From: Chlorobiota bacterium
Lineage (GTDB): Bacteria > Bacteroidota > Bacteroidia > Bacteroidales > JAADGE01
Assembly: GCA_030592825.1 (NCBI GenBank)
Contig: JAUVIG010000061.1
Location: 1 to 13,064 of the forward strand
Reading direction: 5' to 3'
DNA: 13,064 bases
Each line of letters opens with the position of its first letter. The stretch's first letter is position 1. Below the pieces are notes generated by a model. The model ran no database searches. It worked only from the letters and a program-made list of their open reading frames with translations, and was not told where the DNA came from. The translations under genes were made by a program, and so were the position numbers. Positions 1 to 6,648 of the stretch are shown here, in pieces.

Positions 1-81
1 AGATATCAGAATATAAAAACGGGAAAATAATATCAAATGAAAATGTTTTCAAAAAAAAATATATAATTAGCACTCTTTTTC

Positions 82-169
82 AGTCGCATAGCGACGAACT
101 ATTTGTAACCCTTGACGGAAGTCAGGGGAAGATAATCGGGCAGTTAGAATAGTCCCATAGGGACGGACT
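82..169 (+). repeat. REP-like intergenic element with three hairpins
   Basis: Three hairpins lie in a row. The first is GTCGC-ATA-GCGAC (83-95). The second is an 8-bp stem with a GGAA loop (109-128, one G-T pair). The third is GTCCC-ATA-GGGAC (152-164). The outer two are in the same orientation with the same framework, AGTC..CATA..GAC followed by GAACTA or GGACTA. Their stem bases differ in a compensated way, so the structure rather than the sequence is kept. The first is followed by TTTGTAACC and the middle hairpin. From memory, this arrangement resembles REP-type repeats scattered between genes in Bacteroidota, which are often mobilised by Y1 (RAYT-type) transposases. No such transposase is in the window. 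Confidence 0.7.
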
Positions 170-199
170 AAAATAAATATAAGAAATAATTTTTTTGAA

Positions 200-214
200 A
201 TTCCAATTTGGAAT
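200..214. promoter_or_regulatory. Perfect 7-1-7 palindrome, possible operator
   Basis: ATTCCAA-T-TTGGAAT is a perfect inverted repeat about 110 bases before the fecR start. Its right arm supplies a TTTG (207-210) that lies 20 bases before TAAATATA (231-238), a poor match to the Bacteroidota -7 element TAnnTTTG. It could be a protein-binding site overlapping a weak promoter, but only the symmetry is directly seen. Confidence 0.25.
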
Positions 215-325
215 ATCAAGTAGTCAAGTGTAAATATACAAAATACAAATAATCATTAAAAAATAATCAATAAAAAAAGCAAGGGTAAAACCAAATTCAA
301 GTGTATAAGAGACAGAGAGAATAAA

Positions 326-1333
326 ATGAAGGAACAAAACAAACATATTACATTAATATTCAAGCATCTTTCCGGTGAAACAGAAAAAGCCGAAGAGAAG
401 CAACTTTTTGATTGGCTTGAAGACAGCAATGAAAATAAAAACATCTTCAATGAATATCAAAAAGCATGGGATATTTCCGACATTTTATTTACTCCTGAAA
501 TTGAAGCAATTGATGTTAATGCAGAATGGGATATATTTAAAAATGAAGTTGGTTTTGATGATAAAATATTAATACCGAAGCAAAGAAATAAAAAGAAATT
601 TTCAGTATATCGTGTTGCTGCTGTCGTGTCTGCAATATTAATTCTCGGAGTAGCTGCATTGTATTTTTTTAGCCCCCAAAACGAAGTGCTTTATGCTCAA
701 AATGAAGTAGTTGAAACAAATTTGCCCGATGGTACTGAAATAACTATTAATAAAAATTCAAGCATAACATATTCAAAAAATTTCAATAAAAAAGAAAGGA
801 AAGTTGATTTAGAAGGTGATGCTTATTTTAAAGTTGAAAAAGACAAAACCAAACCGTTTATTATTGATGCGGAAAGTTTTTATGTTGAGGTTCTCGGTAC
901 CGAGTTTTATGTCAATTCAATATTCAAGGAGAGACAAGTTGTCGTTAAGGAAGGAACAGTTGCCGTATATCAATTTGAAGATAAACACGACCAAATAATA
1001 TTGACTGCCGGCGAAGAAATTGTCTTTGATACAAAACATAACAAAATTAGGAAAGCCGAAATTTATGATGAGAATTATATATCTTGGAAAACGAAGATAT
1101 TTAACTTCAATAATAAAAAGTTGGAAGATATTTTTTCTGAACTTGAAGATGTTTACAATATTAAGGTTGAATTTATCAATCCGGAATTAAAAAATTGCAG
1201 ACAATCAGTTTCTTTTGAAAACCAGAGTATTGATGAAATATTAAATGTTATAAGAGCTACATTTGATAATATCTCATTCAAGAAAAATAAAAATACTGTT
1301 TTTGTTGACGGAGATGCTTGTAATTCTTTATAA
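326..1333 (+). CDS. FecR family anti-sigma regulator
   Basis: 335-residue membrane-anchored regulator of the FecR family. In the known pathway such proteins bind an ECF sigma factor in the cytoplasm and receive a signal in the periplasm from the STN domain of a TonB-dependent receptor. The first ~90 residues are a charged cytoplasmic part with the usual start (short helix, then KQLFDWLEDSNENKNIF). One membrane helix follows at about 95-115. The FecR domain (about 118-245) shows the typical TNLPDGTEITINKNSSITY and the stretch from GDAYFKV to VEVLGTEF. The C-terminus (about 265-332) looks like a DUF4974/STN-like domain (KLEDIFSELEDVYNIKVEF). Length is normal for the family. The ATG at 326 gives a complete protein. 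The receptor gene downstream (from 1465) also carries an STN domain, which supports a signalling pair. Unusual: no sigma factor gene is adjacent, and the upstream sequence is suspect at 301-315. Confidence 0.9.
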   Translation: MKEQNKHITLIFKHLSGETEKAEEKQLFDWLEDSNENKNIFNEYQKAWDISDILFTPEIEAIDVNAEWDIFKNEVGFDDKILIPKQRNKKKFSVYRVAAVVSAILILGVAALYFFSPQNEVLYAQNEVVETNLPDGTEITINKNSSITYSKNFNKKERKVDLEGDAYFKVEKDKTKPFIIDAESFYVEVLGTEFYVNSIFKERQVVVKEGTVAVYQFEDKHDQIILTAGEEIVFDTKHNKIRKAEIYDENYISWKTKIFNFNNKKLEDIFSELEDVYNIKVEFINPELKNCRQSVSFENQSIDEILNVIRATFDNISFKKNKNTVFVDGDACNSL

Positions 1334-1371
1334 AGTTTTATTTTTGGAGGCAGAACACAAAATTATATATC

Positions 1372-1425
1372 AGCCACAAATGCACAATTTTTTAAATTCA
1401 TAAAAAAAATTGTGCATTTGTGGCT
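1372..1425 (+). terminator. Long perfect hairpin between fecR and the receptor gene
   Basis: AGCCACAAATGCACAA followed by six T pairs perfectly with its complement at 1404-1425, giving a stem of about 22 bp with a loop of about 10 bases (AAATTCATAA). The 3' arm is followed by TTTTATTAATT, so it could act as an intrinsic terminator or attenuator, possibly in both directions because the stem has its own A and T tracts. It lies 38 bases after the fecR stop and ends 39 bases before the receptor ATG at 1465. It also covers a GTG at 1420 that would be an in-frame upstream start, which argues against that start. Confidence 0.7.
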
Positions 1426-1464
1426 TTTATTAATTATAATTGCTCTATAAAAAAACATTCTATA

Positions 1465-4098
1465 ATGCAATTTCCTAAAAAGATAATATTTCTTTTAATA
1501 ATTATTTCTTCTTTTGCAGTTGATATTTCAGCCCAAAACATAGATTTACATAAAAAAATTACAATTGTTGTAAAAAACAAATCTTTAAAATCGGTATTAG
1601 ATGAAATTCAAAACAAAACAGGTATAAAATTTTCTTATAACACACAATTAATTAATTCAAAACAAAAGTTAAGCCTAATTGCCAGAAGAAAAACCGTAGA
1701 AGATATTTTCAGAATATTATTTACTGATTTAAATATAGAATATGTTGCTGTTGAGAAGCAAATTGTTCTAAAGAAAAAGTATGCTATTCCTAATAAAGTA
1801 ATTGTAAAAAATGAAAAACCAAAGACATTCACAATCAGCGGTTTTATTCGAAATGAAATTGACGGAGAGATATTGATTGGTGCGGGAGTAATACTTCGAA
1901 ATTCATTTCACGGTACAATGACTAACGAATACGGGTTTTATTCACTGACACTTCCCGAAGGGAAATATGTTTTGAATTATTCTTATATCGGTTTTGAAGA
2001 TAAATATGTTGAGTTGAATTTGAATTCTGATAAAAACATTTCCCAAAATTTAATACTTGATGAATCAGAGATTGAAATTGTTGTAATAACGGAAGATGAG
2101 AATGTTGATGTGTTTGAAAAAAGCCCGTTAAAAAATACAAAACTGAACAATAAAATGATTACCGGAAATGTTGGTCTTGCAGGTGAGGCTGATGTCGTAA
2201 AAAGTATTCAAACCGTTCCGGGCATTACGTCCTACGGCGACGGGTCAGTATTATTTAATGTCAGAGGAGGAATCAAAGATCAGAATTTAATTATGATTGA
2301 TGATGCTCCTGTTTACAATCCGTCGCATTTATTTGGTTTCTTTTCGGCAATTGCACCTGATGCTGTTAATGATATGAAAATTTATAAAAACAACTTTCCT
2401 GTTAAATACGGAGGTCGGTTATCATCACTAATAGATATAAAAACAAAAGACGGGAATATGCATAAGTGGGGTTTTTCAGGAAAAGTAAGTCAGTTAACAG
2501 GAAGCTATACTGTTGACGGGCCGATTAAAAAAGAAAAAAGTACTTTGCTTTTTAATTTGAGGAATTCACACATTAATTGGCTGCTTAAAAATACAAACAG
2601 CAGTATAAACTTTTATGATTTTCATATTAAATTCAGCCAAAAGTTTAGTCGAAAAGATCGTTTATTTTTTTCTTTTTATAAAGGCAAAGATTTATTGAAA
2701 GTTAATGTGCCGGCATTTGGTTCAAGTAGTTTGTCATGGGAAAATAATGCCTTTTCTTTAAGATGGAATCATTTGTATTCTGATAAGTTGTTCTCGAATA
2801 CAACACTTCATGCAAGTAAATATGATTATTTTATGTATTATTCCGTTGAGAATGAAGATTACTGGAATTCATTCATTAGTAATTTAAGTTTAAAAAATGA
2901 CTTTACTTATTTCTTAAATCCTGAAAATAGAATTAGTTTCGGATTAAATATTAATACATATTTTTTCAATCCCGGGAATTTGAACAATGATTTTTTCGGA
3001 AGAACAGTTTATGCAAGTAATGCCTTGGAGAATGTCTTATATATCGGGCATGACAATAAAATTAACGGCAAGATTAATATTACATATGGGATTCGCTTGG
3101 TTAATTGGAACAATACAGGACCGACAACAGTTTTTTCTTTTAATGAGGATTTTCAAGTGTCTGATACAATTGATTATCCTGAAGGAGTTTTTAATACATA
3201 CATAAACATTGAACCTCAAGCAAGTATCAGTTATGCGTTTTCAAAGACAGCAGTTGTAAAAATCAGTTATGACAGACATATACAATATTTACAATTATTG
3301 TCAAATTCAGTAAGTCCATTTACTACTTTGGATGTTTGGATGCCTGCGGGACCGAATATTAAACCGGAAAAATCGCATCAATTTGTTGCGGGGATCAGTA
3401 AATTTTTTTCAGAGTTTAATTTTTCATCAGAAGTTTATTATAAGACTATTCAAAACTTAATTGATTATGATGATCATGCCAATATGCTTTTAAATCCATA
3501 TATTGAAGGGGAACTACGGTTTGGTGATGCTTATTCGTACGGTTTTGAATTTTCGATGCAAAAACAAAAGGGGAACTTCAATTTTTATTCGGCTTATACT
3601 TATTCTCGTATTTTTGCAACAATTGAGGATGTAAATGCCGGTAATGAATTCCCTGCTCGGCATGATAAACCGCATAATATTAATTTAAACTTATCATATA
3701 AAACAGAAAGACGTTGGACATTTAATATTAATTGGATATTTGCTTCGGGAATGCGATTTAGTTCTCCTACAGGGTTTTATTATTACAAAGGATATAATAT
3801 TCCGATTTATGCCGGAAAAAATAATGACCAATTACCTGATTATCACAGATTGGATGTTTCTGCTAAATTAAATTTGAACAAAAAAGAAACAGCAAGATTT
3901 AAACACGATATCACATTTTCTGTTTTTAATTTTTACAACAGGAATAATATTATTGCAGTTAATTTTAATAAAGTTGAAACTGATGAGGGCAATTTTTATG
4001 TGCCGACAAATTTGATTTCTGAACAAGAAATTATTTCAACATCAAAATATTTGCTGGGTTTTATGCCCTCTGTAACTTATTCATTTAAATTCAGATAA
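1465..4098 (+). CDS. TonB-dependent receptor with N-terminal STN signalling domain
   Basis: Outer-membrane, TonB-energised transporter of 877 residues. I chose the ATG at 1465 because it opens directly on a signal peptide (MQFPKKIIFLLIIISSFAV, likely cleaved after ISA at residue 23). An in-frame GTG at 1420 lies inside a hairpin and would put 15 polar residues before it. Domain order: STN domain (about 26-104; LKSVLDEIQNKTGIKFSYN), carboxypeptidase-regulatory-like beta domain (about 121-205; TNEYGFYSLTLPEGKYVL), plug (about 214-330; SIQTVPGITSYGDGSVLFNV, then RGG, DDAPVYNPSHLFGFFS, KYGGRLSS), then a long barrel of alternating aromatic strands ending in SVTYSFKFR. STN domains pass a signal to FecR-type anti-sigma factors, matching the upstream gene. 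The downstream DUF4249-type lipoprotein is a common partner of such receptors and may be a ligand-binding accessory. The substrate cannot be told from sequence. Confidence 0.93.
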   Translation: MQFPKKIIFLLIIISSFAVDISAQNIDLHKKITIVVKNKSLKSVLDEIQNKTGIKFSYNTQLINSKQKLSLIARRKTVEDIFRILFTDLNIEYVAVEKQIVLKKKYAIPNKVIVKNEKPKTFTISGFIRNEIDGEILIGAGVILRNSFHGTMTNEYGFYSLTLPEGKYVLNYSYIGFEDKYVELNLNSDKNISQNLILDESEIEIVVITEDENVDVFEKSPLKNTKLNNKMITGNVGLAGEADVVKSIQTVPGITSYGDGSVLFNVRGGIKDQNLIMIDDAPVYNPSHLFGFFSAIAPDAVNDMKIYKNNFPVKYGGRLSSLIDIKTKDGNMHKWGFSGKVSQLTGSYTVDGPIKKEKSTLLFNLRNSHINWLLKNTNSSINFYDFHIKFSQKFSRKDRLFFSFYKGKDLLKVNVPAFGSSSLSWENNAFSLRWNHLYSDKLFSNTTLHASKYDYFMYYSVENEDYWNSFISNLSLKNDFTYFLNPENRISFGLNINTYFFNPGNLNNDFFGRTVYASNALENVLYIGHDNKINGKINITYGIRLVNWNNTGPTTVFSFNEDFQVSDTIDYPEGVFNTYINIEPQASISYAFSKTAVVKISYDRHIQYLQLLSNSVSPFTTLDVWMPAGPNIKPEKSHQFVAGISKFFSEFNFSSEVYYKTIQNLIDYDDHANMLLNPYIEGELRFGDAYSYGFEFSMQKQKGNFNFYSAYTYSRIFATIEDVNAGNEFPARHDKPHNINLNLSYKTERRWTFNINWIFASGMRFSSPTGFYYYKGYNIPIYAGKNNDQLPDYHRLDVSAKLNLNKKETARFKHDITFSVFNFYNRNNIIAVNFNKVETDEGNFYVPTNLISEQEIISTSKYLLGFMPSVTYSFKFR

Positions 4099-4144
4099 AG
4101 ACTGTCTCGAAAACATCCGCAGGATTTTCCGATGACAAAACAGT
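4099..4144 (+). repeat. Bulged-C hairpin after receptor stop, copy 1
   Basis: Directly after the receptor stop codon. The core ATCC-GCA-GGAT is extended by AAA/TTT with one unpaired C (4114) on the 5' side, then TCG/CGA, and an outer ACTGT/ACAGT pair (4101-4105 with 4140-4144). The 16 bases AACATCCGCAGGATTT are identical to 9769-9784 after tex. No strong T tract follows, so a standard intrinsic terminator is unlikely; a dispersed repeat or a 3'-end RNA structure fits better. Confidence 0.55.
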
Positions 4145-4169
4145 TGATGAATTATAAATTAAAAAAAAG

Positions 4170-5075
4170 ATGAAAAAATATAAAAAGCAAATAAAACAAC
4201 ATACTGTGGACTATGGACTGCCGACTGTAAAACCATACTTATCTGCAATCCGGCTAATATCTTTTTTAATATTTATTTTTAGCTTATCCGTATTATCTTT
4301 ATCATGTGAACAAAAAGCAAACTGGAACTTAAAATCCTCACAAGAGCAATTCTTAATTGTTGACGGTATCCTTACAAATGAATTCAAGAATCATACTGTA
4401 AACTTATCTCTTTCAGTTTCGGGATTAAATGATTCTCCGGAAGCTGTATCGGGTGCCGAAGTTTCTGTTTCAGACGGAAATGAGACCTATCATTTTTTTG
4501 AAGATACGATAACTCCCGGAACTTATGTTTCTGATGTTAGATTTACGGGAGTTATAAATAAAACATATACTTTAAATATTGAAAATAATGAGAAAATATA
4601 TTTTGCCGGTGCAAATATGTTTCCTGTATCAATATCAAGCCCCTTACCGTACAAGCAAGTTCAAGATACAAATTTGTATTATATAGTTTTCGATATTACT
4701 TCCTTTAATCCCAATGAATCTGCAATGGGTGAAGTAATTTTGGATTGGTCGGAAGTTGCCGGATATGAAAACCTGCCCTTAAATGAAACATCTGCACATT
4801 TGTTTTTTTATTACCTTACAACAATTGATGTTAATCAGATTTTTGCACCGGCTCATGAAATTGTTTTGTTTCCTCTTGGTTCCTTAATGATTCAACGAAA
4901 GTATTCATTAAGTCCTCAACATGAAGAATTTATTCGTTCATTACTTTTGGAAACTCAATGGCACGGCGGTAATTTTGATATCGAAGAAGGCAATGTACAT
5001 ACAAATTTAAGTGAAGGAGCTCTCGGCTTTTTTGGTGCTTGTTCTGTTATTTCCGATACTTCAATTGTACACTAA
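4170..5075 (+). CDS. DUF4249-type outer-membrane lipoprotein
   Basis: 301-residue protein matching the DUF4249 family by overall pattern: a lipoprotein signal, then a beta-rich domain opening with FLIVDGILTNEFKNHTVNLS, the AVSGAEVSVSDG segment, an FxGxxxKTYTLNI repeat unit, and the typical C-terminal EGALGFFGACSV. The hydrophobic signal (about 29-45) ends at Cys46 in LSLSC, an imperfect but plausible lipobox. The family has no firmly known biochemical role; genes of this type commonly follow STN-bearing TonB-dependent receptors in Bacteroidota, so a cell-surface accessory of the receptor is the natural inference. The n-region before the hydrophobic stretch is unusually long (about 28 residues) and is partly made by a DNA heptamer repeat (4203-4230). 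No later ATG, GTG or TTG before the hydrophobic stretch gives a shorter signal, so 4170 is kept. It sits 71 bases after the receptor and is probably co-transcribed with it. Confidence 0.8.
   Translation: MKKYKKQIKQHTVDYGLPTVKPYLSAIRLISFLIFIFSLSVLSLSCEQKANWNLKSSQEQFLIVDGILTNEFKNHTVNLSLSVSGLNDSPEAVSGAEVSVSDGNETYHFFEDTITPGTYVSDVRFTGVINKTYTLNIENNEKIYFAGANMFPVSISSPLPYKQVQDTNLYYIVFDITSFNPNESAMGEVILDWSEVAGYENLPLNETSAHLFFYYLTTIDVNQIFAPAHEIVLFPLGSLMIQRKYSLSPQHEEFIRSLLLETQWHGGNFDIEEGNVHTNLSEGALGFFGACSVISDTSIVH
4203..4230 (+). repeat. Four degenerate heptamers inside a signal-peptide n-region
   Basis: ACTGTGG, ACTATGG, ACTGCCG and ACTGTAA run head to tail, one after another, within codons 12-21 of the DUF4249-type gene. 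Because 7 is not a multiple of 3, each copy is read in a different frame, so the protein shows no repeat (HTVDYGLPTVK). This suggests the DNA repeat arose or was inserted as DNA rather than being selected as protein. Confidence 0.6.
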
Positions 5076-5076
5076 A

Positions 5077-5117
5077 AAACCTCCGGACGTCCGCTTTAGG
5101 CAGACTCCGGAGCGTTT
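5077..5117 (+). repeat. Bulged-C hairpin after DUF4249 gene stop
   Basis: Starts two bases after the stop codon. AAAC pairs with GTTT (unpaired C at 5113), CTCCGGA (5081-5087) pairs with TCCGGAG (5106-5112), then after an unpaired C (5088) GTC/GAC, one C-A mismatch and GC/GC close on a TTTAG loop. About 16 pairs in all. It is GC-rich against the local background. The fold style, with single bulged C residues, and the position right after a stop are shared with 4099-4144 and 9760-9794. It is not followed by a T tract, so a simple terminator is doubtful. Confidence 0.55.
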
Positions 5118-5319
5118 AAACTAAATAAAAAAGCTGTATTATAATTTTCCCTCATCATGTAACTGCAAGAATATCAGCCAAAACCACGTTTTTTTCTTAG
5201 AAAGTAAATCTTTTTCATTTTTTTTCAGGGTAAAATTTATTTGATGTGTATTAACATTGAACGCGAATTTAAAATCGCAATAACTAATAAAATTATATAT
5301 TAACTTAAATTTAGAAAAA

Positions 5320-6432
5320 ATGAAAAAGATTAGTTTAATTCTAACGGTAATTTTTGCTCTTGCAGTTGTATTTACAGGATGTAAAAAAGACGATGATTTA
5401 ATTAAAACGGATATTGTACCTCAAAATTTTAAAGTCGATATTCCGAGTTCAATCAGTAATGCTGCAAATAAAGCAACCAAAGACGATGTGCTTGACGGTA
5501 ATGATATTTACGAACACTTAACAACTTTTATTGCTGTTGGTGAAGGTGCTGCTGATATTGTACAAGATATTATGCGAGCAATCAGAGAATATGATTTGGA
5601 CCAAGCAATGACATTCTCATTTCAAAGTGATGATGACGGACGAACAAAACATGTTGTTATCATTGAAAATTCAGAATTTGAAGGTCAAATGTGGGAGTAC
5701 CAACTTTCAATGACTGATGAAGACGGAGGTAAAGCAATGCAAATTTTCTGGAATAACAGCCCGGTTAAAGGTATAGCTATATTGAATCCGTATAATATTG
5801 ACAGAACTACAGTAAATGAATGGTCACAAGAAGAACAATGGACTGACGAAAACACTATGTACAGAGTTGATTACAGCGAAGCAGGAACTTACTATGAAGC
5901 AGAAATGACTGTTTACATTTCAGACCTTAAACTTCCCGAATCATCAGAAGGTGATAACAGATTTGCCATAGAAACTTTAAAAATGTTTGCAGGAAAGAAA
6001 GGTGACATCATTGATGTTTACGGAAATTCTAATCATCCTAACGCATACTTCTTTGATGACAGTAAAGAAGGTTTTAACTGGGCATTTGCTGCAGCAGGAG
6101 ATGAAGTCTCTGACATAGGTGTAGCAGAAGTAGGTCTTCCGTTGAGCACTCTTGATGAAACAAGCAGAACAGTTTTATTGGTAGACAACTCAATTCATAA
6201 CGTTTTTGAGCAAGAACTAATATATTTAGGAATTCCACAAGTAGATATTGATGTTTATTTAGTTAATACTGCTGCTCCCGGATATTTTTACGACGGAGGT
6301 TTCTTATCAGCAGGCACATCTCCCGGAACTTCTTATGATGCAATTGAAGCATCAATGGAAAGCCTTACACCATATAATCCTGTGTTAATATCAAATTTAA
6401 CAATACAATTTAAAGATGATAACGCTTCATAA
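5320..6432 (+). CDS. Lipoprotein of unknown function, possibly surface-exposed
   Basis: 370-residue protein that I do not recognise as a named family. It begins with a clear lipoprotein signal (MKKISLILTVIFALAVVFTG, acylated Cys21 next). The mature N-terminus is C-K-K-D-D-D. A Lys plus acidic residues just after the Cys resembles the lipoprotein export signal described in Capnocytophaga and Flavobacterium, so cell-surface display is plausible. The rest is acidic and soluble, with no further membrane segment. It has a helical N-terminal part (about 45-95) and then a beta-rich part with repeated aromatic-acidic strands (QMWEYQLSMTDEDGGKAMQ; MYRVDYSEAGTYYEAEMTVYI). It ends with strands and polar residues, without the terminal aromatic expected of a barrel. 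It forms its own unit: a 244-base gap upstream and an intrinsic terminator 21 bases after its stop. The beta-barrel gene follows and could be a functional neighbour, but it has its own promoter. Confidence 0.85.
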   Translation: MKKISLILTVIFALAVVFTGCKKDDDLIKTDIVPQNFKVDIPSSISNAANKATKDDVLDGNDIYEHLTTFIAVGEGAADIVQDIMRAIREYDLDQAMTFSFQSDDDGRTKHVVIIENSEFEGQMWEYQLSMTDEDGGKAMQIFWNNSPVKGIAILNPYNIDRTTVNEWSQEEQWTDENTMYRVDYSEAGTYYEAEMTVYISDLKLPESSEGDNRFAIETLKMFAGKKGDIIDVYGNSNHPNAYFFDDSKEGFNWAFAAAGDEVSDIGVAEVGLPLSTLDETSRTVLLVDNSIHNVFEQELIYLGIPQVDIDVYLVNTAAPGYFYDGGFLSAGTSPGTSYDAIEASMESLTPYNPVLISNLTIQFKDDNAS

Positions 6433-6453
6433 TAATTAATAATTGTTTTTCTT

Positions 6454-6490
6454 AAAAAGTGGTCTGTTAATTGACAGATCGCTTTTTTTT
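6454..6490 (+). terminator. Rho-independent terminator of the 5320 lipoprotein gene
   Basis: A stem of about 15 bp (AAAAAGTGGTCTGTT against GACAGATCGCTTTTT, with three G-T pairs) closes on an AATT loop and runs into eight T residues (6483-6490). It starts 21 bases after the stop codon. This is a standard intrinsic terminator on the + strand. Confidence 0.85.
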
Positions 6491-6588
6491 GTAACTTGTA
6501 TTTAAAAATCTGAATTAAATTTGTTTTCGAAAAGATTTTCACCAAAAGCAAAACAAAATTTTATTTTAGATATTTTAAATGAATTCAT

Positions 6589-6618
6589 TTTGAATTTAAT
6601 TTAATGTATATACCTTTG
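6589..6618 (+). promoter_or_regulatory. Bacteroidota-type promoter of the beta-barrel gene
   Basis: TTTG (6589-6592), 18 bases, then TACCTTTG (6611-6618). The second is a perfect match to the primary-sigma -7 consensus TAnnTTTG of Bacteroidota, and the spacing is close to the usual 19. It would start transcription near 6624, giving a leader of about 25 bases before the ATG at 6649. Confidence 0.65.
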
Positions 6619-6648
6619 TAATAATGTTTAACTAAAAATTTATTAATT

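Larger units (their letters stand above)
1..325. other. Gene-poor left edge upstream of fecR
   Basis: This 325-base stretch has no convincing gene. It holds the three-hairpin element at 82-169, a 15-base palindrome at 200-214, and an AT-rich leader into fecR that contains a 15-base match to a sequencing-adapter end at 301-315. One + frame is open from the left edge to a TAG at 150-152 (49 codons), but most of its second half is the hairpin element, so I do not call it a gene. The ECF sigma factor gene expected next to fecR in Bacteroidota is absent here; it may lie further left or elsewhere. Confidence 0.6.

Noticed and set aside
3..152. Open frame from the left edge to TAG at 150-152, possible C-terminal end of a gene.
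   Set aside because: Only 49 codons, no recognisable motif, and roughly half of it is the REP-like hairpin element, so the openness may be chance. It would be worth checking with more sequence to the left.
1420..1464. GTG at 1420 as an upstream start for the receptor gene.
   Set aside because: It lies inside the 3' arm of a strong hairpin and would place 15 polar residues before a normal signal peptide that begins at the ATG at 1465.
5236..5243. TTTATTTG as a -7 element for the lipoprotein gene at 5320.
   Set aside because: It misses the conserved A of TAnnTTTG and has no TTTG at the right distance upstream.
5263..5278. Near-palindrome GCGAATTTAAAATCGC upstream of the lipoprotein gene as an operator.
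   Set aside because: It has a central mismatch and is AT-rich in an AT-rich genome, so it is not convincing without conservation data.
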